From NCBI RefSeq assembly GCF_900129035.1, contig NZ_FQTW01000001.1:558001-622000 (forward strand): DNA of 64,000 nucleotides. Direction: 5' to 3'. This DNA comes from Psychroflexus salarius (GTDB taxonomy: Bacteria; Bacteroidota; Bacteroidia; Flavobacteriales; Flavobacteriaceae). Each line of letters starts with the position of its first letter. Within the stretch, counting starts at the first letter, position 1. Positions 51,530 to 59,965 of the stretch are shown here, one piece after another. A model generated the notes under the pieces. It ran no database searches. It was not told the origin of the DNA and saw only the letters and a program-made list of their open reading frames with translations. The position numbers were made by a program, and so were the translations under genes.

Positions 51530-51982
51530 TTAAAACTTCGGAAAAAAACGACCAGTTTTAGATTGATAGGCTTTATAGTCAGGAAATTTTTTGCGCAATA
51601 ATTGTTCTTCATAAGTAGATTTAAACCAAAATAAAATAAGTAGACTAAAAGAAATTATAAGTTTCCAGCTATTAGAATTTAACATTGCATAACTAAAACA
51701 CACCAGAAGAATGGCTGTGTATATGGGATGCCTGATATATTTAAAAACACCTGAAGTCATTAATGTTGAATCATGTTTAGGGCTCGGAAAAGGCGACAAA
51801 TTAGTGTTTAATTGAAGTAAAGCCAGCAAACCGATTATAACACCTATGCCAATAAAAGCCCACCAAAACCAGCCCGATACATCTATTAGTAAAGAAACTT
51901 CAATTTGTACGGGAATCACATACAAAACAAACAATACGGCTTGCAAACTAACGTAAATTAAATCTTTCAACTTTGGCATCAT
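51530..51982 (-). CDS. Isoprenylcysteine carboxyl methyltransferase-like membrane protein
   Basis: A 150-residue ICMT/PEMT-type membrane protein with about four hydrophobic helices. The C-terminal half has the family pattern: GVFKYIRHPIYTAIL (RHPxY), followed by a YEEQLLRKKFPDYKAYQSKTGRF tail of the EExxL..FxxYxxY type. The methyl acceptor is unknown; many bacterial members have no proven activity. It could start one codon later. It lies 57 bases upstream of the sterol-desaturase-like gene on the same strand. Confidence 0.87.
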   Translation of the reverse strand: MMPKLKDLIYVSLQAVLFVLYVIPVQIEVSLLIDVSGWFWWAFIGIGVIIGLLALLQLNTNLSPFPSPKHDSTLMTSGVFKYIRHPIYTAILLVCFSYAMLNSNSWKLIISFSLLILFWFKSTYEEQLLRKKFPDYKAYQSKTGRFFPKF

Positions 51983-52009
51983 TCAAATTTAGGTCAATTC
52001 CTTCGATTA

Positions 52010-52053
52010 CTGACAATTATCATTTATAAGGCCTCAATTTAAAGCTAATTTTG
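52010..52053 (+). promoter_or_regulatory. hemN promoter with Fnr-like dyad
   Basis: The dyad CTGACAATTATCAT (52010-52023, half-sites TGAC/ATCA around 4 bases) has its centre 33 bases upstream of the centre of the -7 box TAATTTTG (52046-52053). There is no TTG at the -33 position. The same arrangement is found before ccoH and ccoS, placing the dyad near -40 as in class II Crp/Fnr activation. Confidence 0.62.
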
Positions 52054-52071
52054 AATAAATTCCTATAAACC

Positions 52072-53418
52072 ATGCAAGATTTAATTGCAAAATACAATGT
52101 TCCTGGGCCGAGATACACAAGTTATCCAACCGTGCCATTTTGGGAAGACATCGATTTTTCTACCCAAAAATGGATTTCAAGTTTGCAGCAACAAGATTCT
52201 AAAGCCTTAAGTCTGTACATTCATTTACCATTTTGTGAAAGTCTATGCACCTTTTGCGCTTGTAATAAACGCATTACAAAGCGGCATGATGTCGAAAAGC
52301 CTTATATCGAAGCTGTTTTAAAAGAATGGCAAATGTATTTAGAGATTTTAGATGAAACGCCTGTTTTAAAGGAAATTCACTTAGGCGGTGGAACGCCGAC
52401 TTTTTTTTCTGCTGAAAACTTAGAAAATCTTATCAAATCTATTTTAGATACGGTTGAAGTAACTGATGAAATAGAATTTAGCTTTGAAGGTCACCCGAAC
52501 AACACTAGCCGAGCTCACCTAGAAACACTTTATGATTTAGGATTTTCACGCGTAAGTTATGGCATTCAAGACTATAATCCCAAAGTACAAATAGCCATCC
52601 ACCGAATTCAAAGTTTTGAAGCCGTTGAACATGCTACTAACATAGCGCGAGAAATTGGTTACAAATCAGTTGGTCACGATATTATTTTCGGTTTACCTAT
52701 GCAAAGCCTTGAAGATGTAATTAATACTATCGAAAAGACTAAATTACTGATGCCAGACCGCATTGCATTTTACAGTTATGCACATGTGCCGTGGACCAAA
52801 GGTAATGGTCAGCGCGGTTATAATGAAAGTGATTTACCTTCGCCTGAACTCAAAAGACAGCAATATGAAACCGGTAAAAAAATGTTAGAAGAAATCGGTT
52901 ACATAGAAATTGGGATGGATCATTTTGCGCTTCCAGAAGACGATTTATCTAAAGCATATCACACCAATACCTTGCATCGAAATTTTATGGGTTACACCAC
53001 AACAAAAACCCAGACAATGATTGGTCTAGGCGTTTCTGCAATTAGTGACAGCTGGTTGGCTTTTGCTCAAAACGAAAAAAAACTTGACGATTATTACAAG
53101 AAAATTAATCGAAATGAATTACCAATTTTCAGGGGACACCTATTAAACAACGAAGACTTAATTATAAGAAAGCAAATTTTAAATTTAATGTGTAACTTTG
53201 AAACCAAGTGGAATAAAAAAGAGGAAGCCATTATAGATTTTAACTCAATCATAAATAATTTAAGTGAGTTTGAAGCCGACCAACTTTTAACAATTCATCA
53301 AAACTCAGTTGAAGTTTCTCAGAAAGGCAAAGCATTCATAAGGAATATATGCATGGCATTTGATTTACGCCTAAAAAGAGCCCAACCAGACCAGCAACTC
53401 TTTTCTATGACTATATAA
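52072..53418 (+). CDS. hemN: Oxygen-independent coproporphyrinogen III oxidase
   Basis: A radical-SAM enzyme that decarboxylates coproporphyrinogen III to protoporphyrinogen IX without oxygen. It is 448 residues long, in the HemN range. The N-terminal YNVPGPRYTSYPT and the cluster motif CESLCTFC (C55, C59, C62, followed by C64) are typical of genuine HemN rather than HemW. It serves heme supply under low oxygen and shares its promoter design with the cbb3 genes. The universal stress gene follows by 24 bases. Confidence 0.95.
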   Translation: MQDLIAKYNVPGPRYTSYPTVPFWEDIDFSTQKWISSLQQQDSKALSLYIHLPFCESLCTFCACNKRITKRHDVEKPYIEAVLKEWQMYLEILDETPVLKEIHLGGGTPTFFSAENLENLIKSILDTVEVTDEIEFSFEGHPNNTSRAHLETLYDLGFSRVSYGIQDYNPKVQIAIHRIQSFEAVEHATNIAREIGYKSVGHDIIFGLPMQSLEDVINTIEKTKLLMPDRIAFYSYAHVPWTKGNGQRGYNESDLPSPELKRQQYETGKKMLEEIGYIEIGMDHFALPEDDLSKAYHTNTLHRNFMGYTTTKTQTMIGLGVSAISDSWLAFAQNEKKLDDYYKKINRNELPIFRGHLLNNEDLIIRKQILNLMCNFETKWNKKEEAIIDFNSIINNLSEFEADQLLTIHQNSVEVSQKGKAFIRNICMAFDLRLKRAQPDQQLFSMTI

Positions 53419-53442
53419 TATTCAACCTAAAAATCCAAAACA

Positions 53443-54276
53443 ATGAAAAACATTTTAGTACCAGTCGATTTCTCTAAGCCATCTGAAAATGCCCTTAGAG
53501 TAGCTGCAAAACTTGCGCAACGTAATAATGCTAAGATTCACGTTTTACACGTTATTGAACTCGCTGAATCACTTTTTGGCGCTGAACAATTTAATGTCGA
53601 TGATGAGCAAATCATCTTTTTTATGAAATTAGCTAAAAAGAAATTTAGCGACTTTTTAGATAAAGATTTTTTGAAAGATATTGAAACCAACGATTTAGTT
53701 GAAGTCGGTTCTGCTACATTTGGCATTAAAGAAGCGGTTAAAGATCAAGATATAGATTTAATTATCATGGGTTCAAATGGCGCAAGCGGTTTAGAAGAAG
53801 TTTTAATTGGCTCCAATACAGAAAAAGTTGTTAGACATTCTAACGTACCTGTTTTAGTAGTTAAACACGACATCGAAAATTTAGATTTTAAAACCGTTTT
53901 ATTCGCTACTGATTTTGAACTTGAAAATGTGGAAGCTTACAATAAAGCCAAAACATTTGCTGACAGTTTCGGCGCTAAAATGAAATTAGTTTACGTTAAC
54001 TTACCAGGAAATCAATTTTATAGCACAAGTGAAGTTACTAATCACATGCGCAATTTTTTAAATGAAGTTCAAGTTCCTCTAAATCATGAAAACATAATTA
54101 TTTACAATGATTATACAATAGAGCAAGGCGTTTTAAACGCTGCAAATAATGAAAGTGCCGAGCTTATTGCTATGCCAACTCATGGCAGAAAAGGTCTATC
54201 TCACTTCTTTAATGGTAGTATTGGTGAAGACGTTGTTAATCACTCAGATTTACCAGTCATTACATTTAAAATTTAA
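53443..54276 (+). CDS. Universal stress protein, two UspA domains
   Basis: A 277-residue cytoplasmic protein with two UspA folds (about 1-145 and 150-277). The first has a complete ATP-binding-like GSNGASGLEEVLIGSNTEKV (G-2x-G-9x-G-S/T); the second has a shorter PTHGRKGLSHFFNGSIGEDV. It is probably in the hemN transcript and so perhaps low-oxygen induced. A strong terminator follows. Confidence 0.93.
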   Translation: MKNILVPVDFSKPSENALRVAAKLAQRNNAKIHVLHVIELAESLFGAEQFNVDDEQIIFFMKLAKKKFSDFLDKDFLKDIETNDLVEVGSATFGIKEAVKDQDIDLIIMGSNGASGLEEVLIGSNTEKVVRHSNVPVLVVKHDIENLDFKTVLFATDFELENVEAYNKAKTFADSFGAKMKLVYVNLPGNQFYSTSEVTNHMRNFLNEVQVPLNHENIIIYNDYTIEQGVLNAANNESAELIAMPTHGRKGLSHFFNGSIGEDVVNHSDLPVITFKI

Positions 54277-54325
54277 GTAAAGATTTTGTAAATCCAACAA
54301 CAAATACAAATAAAAAACTATTTTT

Positions 54326-54356
54326 AAGGTGTAATTAACCCGTTACACCTTTTTTT
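54326..54356 (+). terminator. Terminator after the universal stress gene
   Basis: A 9-bp stem, AAGGTGTAA/TTACACCTT, with an 8-base loop and a T-run that ends directly at the ATG (54357) of the next gene. Confidence 0.88.
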
Positions 54357-54779
54357 ATGTTAAAAAAAATATTTAGCACTATACTCGTTTTAAACTTAAC
54401 CAGTTGCCCAGCTGTTGTTGATATTGATAATACAGTTTCGGTTTACGAGGGTAATTTAGTTTTAGAAAACAATCAGCCGGCAAATAATGTTATTCTTGGT
54501 TTAACAAATACTGATATTGAAACTTATGATTCGGTAGAGTTTTTCAATAGTTTTGATGATCTTGGCGTTGAAACAACTTCAGATGAAAATGGTGTATTTA
54601 GCATTTTTCATCCTAAAAACATCAATAATTCGCACTTATATATTAAGAATAACGAAGACTATTTATTTCAAATTGAAGTTGATGGTGAAGTAATTTTAAC
54701 ACCGATTATTATAAGACCATACAATGCAGATGAGTATGAATTTAAGTATATTAACCAACGAGTTAAAAAACTAAATTAA
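54357..54779 (+). CDS. Small lipoprotein with CarboxypepD_reg-like fold
   Basis: A 140-residue lipoprotein with the signal MLKKIFSTILVLNLTSC (lipobox LTSC, mature C17). The rest has the alternating-strand look of a transthyretin or carboxypeptidase-regulatory-like domain (YEGNLVLENNQPANNV, then TSDENGVFSIFHP). The start sits immediately after a terminator with almost no leader, so some read-through or a leaderless start is needed. A TAATG overlap couples it to a beta-barrel protein. Function unknown. Confidence 0.75.
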   Translation: MLKKIFSTILVLNLTSCPAVVDIDNTVSVYEGNLVLENNQPANNVILGLTNTDIETYDSVEFFNSFDDLGVETTSDENGVFSIFHPKNINNSHLYIKNNEDYLFQIEVDGEVILTPIIIRPYNADEYEFKYINQRVKKLN

Positions 54780-55453
54780 TGGATCATTCAAAACTTATTG
54801 CGCTCATTTTTATTTTCACTACTTCATTTAGTTTTGGTCAAAATTTAAATGCATCAAATAAAGCAGTTGAGAATGATTCGCTATTTCATTATGAACTTTT
54901 ATTAGGGACAGGTATTTTTGAAGCGGTTGGCGATAATTTCATCCATGAAGCTTATGATGGAAATGACTTAGGTTTTAATATTGGTTTTAACTTCTTTTTT
55001 TACAAAAACTTAGGCATTGGAATTCATCTAAAACGCTCTGAATTAGATTTAGCGAAAGATAATTTTTTAGGAAGTCGATTTCATTCAGCACGAATTTCTA
55101 CACACGCGTTTTTTGGACTATACAAATTAAAACTAGCTAGAAAACTTGAATTAAGAACGAGTTTGGGTTATAGTTTATCTACCTTAAAAAATAGAAAAAA
55201 CACTGGCAATAATGATTATAAGCTTAATTTTAATGGTTTAACAGGCGGCGTATTTGTTCAATACTTTTTTAACAAGGCCGAAAACTTAGGTATTGGCGTA
55301 GGGATTGACTATAATTATAACTTATCTGACCGAGTAAGAACTTCAAATCAGTACAATGACTTTGTTAATCAAAATCAGTTTTACACCTTAAACTTTATGT
55401 TAGTTATAAAATCAGAAGCCTTGAGCTATTACTCAAGGCCTCAAAACAACTAA
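54779..55453 (+). CDS. Outer-membrane beta-barrel protein
   Basis: A 224-residue protein with a signal peptide ending FSFGQ and about eight amphipathic strands (FNIGFNFFFYKNLGIGIHLKR, GVFVQYFFNK and others), typical of small OmpA/OmpX-like barrels of Bacteroidota. It is translationally coupled to the upstream lipoprotein, so the two may form an outer-membrane complex. No family function is known. Its 3' end contains the hairpin at 55418-55439. Confidence 0.8.
   Translation: MDHSKLIALIFIFTTSFSFGQNLNASNKAVENDSLFHYELLLGTGIFEAVGDNFIHEAYDGNDLGFNIGFNFFFYKNLGIGIHLKRSELDLAKDNFLGSRFHSARISTHAFFGLYKLKLARKLELRTSLGYSLSTLKNRKNTGNNDYKLNFNGLTGGVFVQYFFNKAENLGIGVGIDYNYNLSDRVRTSNQYNDFVNQNQFYTLNFMLVIKSEALSYYSRPQNN
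55418..55439 (-). terminator. Possible trxA terminator inside the beta-barrel gene
   Basis: A perfect 8-bp stem, GCCTTGAG/CTCAAGGC. On the minus strand it is followed by TTCTGATTTT, a weak T-tract, so it may end the convergent trxA transcript. Confidence 0.5.
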
Positions 55454-55469
55454 CTAATTAAATCTATAA

Positions 55470-55769
55470 TTAAGAATTTGATTTTATTGTATTAATCAAA
55501 TCATCTTTTTGCAAAACGCCGCTTTGTCGCCAAAGTTGTTTTCCATTTTTAAAAATTAGCATCGTTGGCACACCTCTAACTTGATATTTTGCTGCTAAAG
55601 CTTGATTTTTATCAACATCAATTTTTATAATTTTAACCTCATCACCAAGTTCAGATTTAACATCTTCTAAAATTGGTGACAGCATTTTACAAGGTCCACA
55701 CCAATCAGCGAAAAAATCGATTAATACAGGCGTGTCGCTTTCTATAATTTTATTAAATTTTTCACTCAT
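55470..55769 (-). CDS. trxA: Thioredoxin
   Basis: A 99-residue cytoplasmic disulfide reductase with the active site WCGPCK (C24, C27), the cis-proline segment RGVPTMLIF and no signal peptide. It is the substrate of TrxB (35028-35996). It is the last of the CoA-transferase/SafE-like genes on this strand and lies 28 bases after the transferase gene. Confidence 0.96.
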   Translation of the reverse strand: MSEKFNKIIESDTPVLIDFFADWCGPCKMLSPILEDVKSELGDEVKIIKIDVDKNQALAAKYQVRGVPTMLIFKNGKQLWRQSGVLQKDDLINTIKSNS

Positions 55770-55797
55770 AACTTTTATTTATTATTAATGTTACAAA

Positions 55798-57066
55798 CTA
55801 CTTGCCAAAACGCTCAAACATCGCTTTTGTCAGTTCTTCTTGATGGTCTGGATGAGCTATTGAAATAAGTGCTTCTGCTCGTTGCTTTAAGTTTTTCCCG
55901 TATAAATTAACTACTCCATTTTCAGTTACAACATAATGAACGTGGGCTCTGGTTGTTGTAACGCCAGCACCTTGATTTAAAAATGGTACTATTTTAGTTA
56001 AACCTTTAGCAGTAGCTGAAGGCATGGCTATAATTGCTTTTCCACCTTCAGAAAGTGAAGCACCTCGTATAAAATCCATTTGACCGCCAACACCTGAATA
56101 TTGACGTTTACCAATAGTATCTGCACAAACTTGACCTGTCAAATCAATTTCTATAGCTGAATTTATGGCAGTTACTTTTGGGTTTCTTCTAATTAAAGCC
56201 GTATCATTAGTGTATGAGGCTTCTTTAAAATGAACCAACGGATTTTCATCTATAAAATCATATAGCTTTTGAGAACCCATAGCAAAACAAGTCACTATTT
56301 TTCCTTGCTTAACAACTTTATGCTCTCCTGTTATGACTCCTTTTTCAACTAAAGGAAGTACACCATCTGAAAACATTTCAGTATGAATCCCTAAACCTTT
56401 ATGTTGGTCTAAATTTGCTAATACGGCATTTGGTATAGCACCTATTCCCATTTGAAGTGTTGCACCATCTTCAACAAGATGTGCCACATGCTGACCTATT
56501 TTTTCTTCAATAGGAGTTGGAATTAAAGCATCATGGGCAAATATGGATTCATCTACTTCAATAGCAGCATCAATTTGATCAACATGAATAATTCCATCAC
56601 CGTGCGAACGAGGTACTTGAGGATTTACTTGGGCAATTATTCGTGTGGCCTTCTCGATTGCTGACAATGTCACATCTACTGAAGTTCCCAATGAACAATA
56701 ACCATGTTTATCTGGTGGTGAAACTTGAATAAAAGCAACATCTAATGGTAAGATATCTTTTTTAAATAACAAACTGATTTCACTTAAAAAAATAGGCACG
56801 TAATCTCCATGAGTAGAATTTATAGCATTACGAACATTACCACCAACAAAAAAACTATTGATTTTAAAGACATTTGAATAAGGCTCTTGTGTATACCTTG
56901 CATTTCCTTCGGTATGAAGTTGAGCGATTTCAACATCTTCTAATTCCTCATAACGATCGCACAAGGCATCAATTAGAACTTGTGGTGTCATAGCGGCACC
57001 TTGAAAAAAAATACGGTCACCGCTGTTGACGAGTGAAACGGCTATTTTTTTATCTGTATATTTCAT
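55798..57066 (-). CDS. Acetyl-CoA hydrolase/CoA-transferase family protein
   Basis: A 422-residue class I CoA-transferase of the acetyl-CoA hydrolase / 4-hydroxybutyrate CoA-transferase type. Visible motifs are GVGGQMDFIRGA, the catalytic glutamate segment INSAIEIDLTGQV, and QMGIGAIPNAV. It moves CoA between acetate and another acyl group, or hydrolyses acetyl-CoA. The partner substrate cannot be told. It starts 10 bases after the SafE-like gene, so it may be transcribed with the cbb3 assembly genes. Confidence 0.9.
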   Translation of the reverse strand: MKYTDKKIAVSLVNSGDRIFFQGAAMTPQVLIDALCDRYEELEDVEIAQLHTEGNARYTQEPYSNVFKINSFFVGGNVRNAINSTHGDYVPIFLSEISLLFKKDILPLDVAFIQVSPPDKHGYCSLGTSVDVTLSAIEKATRIIAQVNPQVPRSHGDGIIHVDQIDAAIEVDESIFAHDALIPTPIEEKIGQHVAHLVEDGATLQMGIGAIPNAVLANLDQHKGLGIHTEMFSDGVLPLVEKGVITGEHKVVKQGKIVTCFAMGSQKLYDFIDENPLVHFKEASYTNDTALIRRNPKVTAINSAIEIDLTGQVCADTIGKRQYSGVGGQMDFIRGASLSEGGKAIIAMPSATAKGLTKIVPFLNQGAGVTTTRAHVHYVVTENGVVNLYGKNLKQRAEALISIAHPDHQEELTKAMFERFGK

Positions 57067-57076
57067 ATAATTATAT

Positions 57077-57778
57077 TTAATGACAATTTAAATCGGCTGT
57101 CACTTTTTCAGTCATCGGTTTTGGAGAAATATATGGAATACCTAATCCCATACCTCGTAAAATAAACAATATACCAATAACAGCAACTGCATAAGGTATG
57201 ATTTTACGTAGGTTTAACTTTAATACATTTTTTGTAAAATCCCTCATATAAGTTACCATAGCCATCATTGGTATTGTACCTAAACCGAATAAAGCCATGT
57301 AAGCAGCACTCATTGTTAAGTCTGCCGTTGCTATTGAGGCAAAAACAGCCATATAAACTAATCCACATGGTAGAAAGCCATTTAAAAATCCTAAATAAAA
57401 AAATGTATCAAAACTTTTCTTTTTGAAGCTTTCACCCATCTCAGATTTCACTTTAGCCACTGCTTTGTAAAAAGGTTTAGAAATTTTAAACTTTTGTAAT
57501 TGCTTTTGAGGTAAAATAACAGAAAGTAGCATTATTATACCAATTATAATAGATAATTGTTGCTGAAAACCAAAGGTAGCAATACTTTCACCTAATAAAC
57601 CAAAAACTAAACCAATGATGATGTAGGTTAATACTCTACCTACGTTGTACAATAGTATTTGAAGGCTTTTTTTATAGGGATTATGCTGAGAAACTGGCAA
57701 CATTAATGCAATTGGCCCGCACATTCCTACACAATGTAAACTTCCTAAAAACCCTAGTATGAAGGCGGACCAAAGCAT
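57077..57778 (-). CDS. TauE/SafE-family membrane protein of the cbb3 cluster
   Basis: A 233-residue polytopic protein with about six helices. It carries the metal-site-like motif SLHCVGMCGPIA near the N-terminus, typical of the SafE/UreH-like family located beside cbb3 genes. It is thought to help copper handling or oxidase assembly, though other members export sulfite. The stop of ccoH and the start of this gene share one base (57778), so they are coupled. Confidence 0.85.
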   Translation of the reverse strand: MLWSAFILGFLGSLHCVGMCGPIALMLPVSQHNPYKKSLQILLYNVGRVLTYIIIGLVFGLLGESIATFGFQQQLSIIIGIIMLLSVILPQKQLQKFKISKPFYKAVAKVKSEMGESFKKKSFDTFFYLGFLNGFLPCGLVYMAVFASIATADLTMSAAYMALFGLGTIPMMAMVTYMRDFTKNVLKLNLRKIIPYAVAVIGILFILRGMGLGIPYISPKPMTEKVTADLNCH

Positions 57779-58224
57779 TATTTATTAATTTTTTTAGTTA
57801 CCATATAATCTTCATTATTATATGAAAACTTCAATATAGCATCCCAACGACCTGATGTAAAGTCATTATGAGGTAATACAAAACGTGATGACTTCAACTG
57901 AAGGTTTGTGGTAAAATCAAGTGCTTTATCTGATGGTCTATACATAAATAATTCAGCCTTAATATCAGCAAAATTAAATTCTGTTGGAAAAATAATTTCT
58001 AAACCTTCTTTAGCCAGATTAATTTCAACATTTTGATCTAAAGCCAACGCTTTTTTTGAGTCGTCTATATCTTTTTGAAGGGTTAAATTTTTCTTGTAAT
58101 ATGATTCGACTACTAAATCGTGATCATATTTATCATCGGTTAACATATTAACTACAAAAAACATGATAAAGCCGATAAATAGAATGAAAGCAATGACTAT
58201 TGAAGTTCCCCAGTTTAATTTCAT
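57778..58224 (-). CDS. ccoH: FixH/CcoH-type cbb3 oxidase assembly protein
   Basis: A 148-residue protein with one N-terminal helix (SIVIAFILFIGFIMFFVVNM) and an extracytoplasmic domain starting DDKYDHDLVVESYYKKN, the standard FixH pattern. A start at 58254 is in frame, but the ATG at 58224 gives the family N-terminus (MKLNWGTSIV) and sits downstream of the promoter at 58252-58295. It helps assemble the cbb3 oxidase. It is separated from ccoG by a terminator and a structured element. Confidence 0.92.
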   Translation of the reverse strand: MKLNWGTSIVIAFILFIGFIMFFVVNMLTDDKYDHDLVVESYYKKNLTLQKDIDDSKKALALDQNVEINLAKEGLEIIFPTEFNFADIKAELFMYRPSDKALDFTTNLQLKSSRFVLPHNDFTSGRWDAILKFSYNNEDYMVTKKINK

Positions 58225-58251
58225 TATCGTAAAAGATTTGTGTTCGAGAAA

Positions 58252-58295
58252 CAAATATCATTTTTTACTGCGGTAAAATTTATGATAATCGTCAT
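58252..58295 (-). promoter_or_regulatory. ccoH promoter with Fnr-like dyad
   Basis: On the minus strand, the dyad ATGACGATTATCAT (58282-58295) is followed by GATATTTG (58252-58259, one mismatch to TAnnTTTG). The centre-to-centre distance is 33 bases, equal to that at hemN and ccoS. The dyad differs from the hemN site in only two of 14 positions. Confidence 0.6.
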
Positions 58296-58299
58296 ACTT

Positions 58300-58460
58300 A
58301 TACCAAATATTCTATAAAATGAGATAAAAGAAATTGAATTATAATTGCCTTAATCAAGGCAAAAAAATTAAGCATAGCCTAAGCTACGTTTCATTTTTTT
58401 AACGAAGAGAAAGGCAATTAGAAACTAATTATTTGTCTTATTTTATGGGATATTTGGTAT
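58300..58460. repeat. 161-bp structured element with 28-bp terminal inverted repeats (MITE-like)
   Basis: The arms at 58300-58327 and 58433-58460 are inverted copies identical at 24 of 28 positions. All four differences become G-U pairs if the plus strand is folded as RNA. Inside lie a perfect hairpin at 58345-58362 (TTGCCTT/AAGGCAA) and a second pair, AATTGCCT (58343-58350) with AGGCAATT (58412-58419). There is no coding frame. No convincing target-site duplication flanks it. It lies 5 bases from the ccoH dyad. It could be a non-autonomous transposable element or a transcribed structured RNA. Confidence 0.7.
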
Positions 58461-58470
58461 TATATAAAAC

Positions 58471-58502
58471 AAAAAACCTTTTGATTTAACAAAAGGTTTT
58501 TT
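58471..58502. terminator. Bidirectional terminator after ccoG
   Basis: A 13-bp perfect stem, AAAAAACCTTTTG/CAAAAGGTTTTTT, with a 6-base loop, 20 bases beyond the ccoG stop. It should separate ccoG from ccoH transcription. Confidence 0.9.
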
Positions 58503-58521
58503 GAGTTGTTTAAACTTAAAA

Positions 58522-59949
58522 CTAATTAAAAGTTCTTGGTCCCATAAAATTGGTTTTTGTTTTGTCAATAAGTGTTTTATTACTGTAAACACCAATTTCA
58601 AGATCGTTCTTATCACCCGATAGTAGGGCTGGATTAATTTCAATAAACAGTGTTCCTTCAGATAGACCTTGTTCAGGAATAGTGAAGTTATTTTCTTTTA
58701 CAAGTTTAATTTTTCCTTTATGAGATAGTAATTCAAAATGTATACTATCCATTTCTTTAGTGGTTTTATTGATGATTTTGTAGGTAAATACGTTACTTAC
58801 CATGCCGTTTTCTTTGGTTTCATAAAGTTCACCTGGTAAGCGTAAAATCTTTGCTTCAACACTTGTGCGTAAAAACAACATTCCTATTAAAATTCCGATT
58901 AAAATAACTAAAACACCTGAATAGGCTTTCATACGAGCCGAAAATTCAAATGGCTTTTTCTTTTCAATATTTTCTTCGCTAGCATATCTAATTAAACCTT
59001 TAGGTAAATTAACACGCTCCATGACCAAATCGCATGAATCGATACAAGCTGTACAATTTACGCATTCTAATTGTGTCCCGTTTCTAATATCAATACCAGT
59101 TGGACAAACGGTAACACATTGATTACAGTCTATACAGTCGCCATAACCTTCTGCTTGTCGATCTTCATTTTTCTTGAATTTTTTACGGCCTTTTTCGGCT
59201 TCTCCACGTTTGTGATCATAAGCAACGACGACAGATTTATTGTCTAGTAACGCACCTTGTAAACGACCATAAGGACAAGCGATGATGCAAACCTGTTCTC
59301 TAAACCAAGCGAAAATAAAGTAGAAAACTCCTGTGAAAATAATAAGCGGTATAAACGTTCCCAAATGTTGCATTGGGCCTTCTGTAATGTATTTTATTAA
59401 CTCGTCACTACTAATTAGATAAGCAAGAAATATATTTGCTACCAGGAATGAAATAATGGCGAAGATTAACCACTTAGATGATTTTTTGATGATTTTTTCT
59501 TTATTCCAAGGCATTTTATCAAGCTTCATTTGCTTGTTACGATCACCTTCTATAGCATATTCAATTCTGCGAAAGACCATTTCTAAAAAAATGGTTTGTG
59601 GGCAAATCCACCCGCAGAAAATTCGCCCAAAAGCAACGGTAAAAAAAGCAATAAAAACAACGCCAATAATCATGGAAATTACAAACAAGTAAAAATCTTG
59701 CGGCCAAAATGGAAATCCGAAAATATTGAACTTACGTTCTAAAACATTAAATAGTAAAAACTGATTACCATCAATTTTAATAAATGGTGCTGAGAATAAA
59801 AAGATTAAAAGAGCATAACTTACCCACTTCCTGTATTCATAAAACTTGCCTGAAGGTTTTTTAGGATAGACCCATTGGCGCTTACCATCATCATTAATGG
59901 TGCCAATGCTATCTCTAAATTTTTCGCTATTGCTACTTTGATCTTCCAT
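58522..59949 (-). CDS. ccoG: CcoG, cbb3 oxidase accessory iron-sulfur protein (FixG/RdxA)
   Basis: A 475-residue membrane protein with about five helices. It has GRIFCGWICPQTIFLEMVFR, two 4Fe-4S ferredoxin-type motifs (CIDCNQCVTVCPTGIDI and CVNCTACIDSCD) and a C-terminal immunoglobulin-like domain. It is linked to copper reduction during cbb3 assembly in other bacteria. It follows ccoP by 16 bases and ends the first cco transcript, because a terminator follows. Confidence 0.97.
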   Translation of the reverse strand: MEDQSSNSEKFRDSIGTINDDGKRQWVYPKKPSGKFYEYRKWVSYALLIFLFSAPFIKIDGNQFLLFNVLERKFNIFGFPFWPQDFYLFVISMIIGVVFIAFFTVAFGRIFCGWICPQTIFLEMVFRRIEYAIEGDRNKQMKLDKMPWNKEKIIKKSSKWLIFAIISFLVANIFLAYLISSDELIKYITEGPMQHLGTFIPLIIFTGVFYFIFAWFREQVCIIACPYGRLQGALLDNKSVVVAYDHKRGEAEKGRKKFKKNEDRQAEGYGDCIDCNQCVTVCPTGIDIRNGTQLECVNCTACIDSCDLVMERVNLPKGLIRYASEENIEKKKPFEFSARMKAYSGVLVILIGILIGMLFLRTSVEAKILRLPGELYETKENGMVSNVFTYKIINKTTKEMDSIHFELLSHKGKIKLVKENNFTIPEQGLSEGTLFIEINPALLSGDKNDLEIGVYSNKTLIDKTKTNFMGPRTFN

Positions 59950-59965
59950 GTCAGTTTAATTTAGA

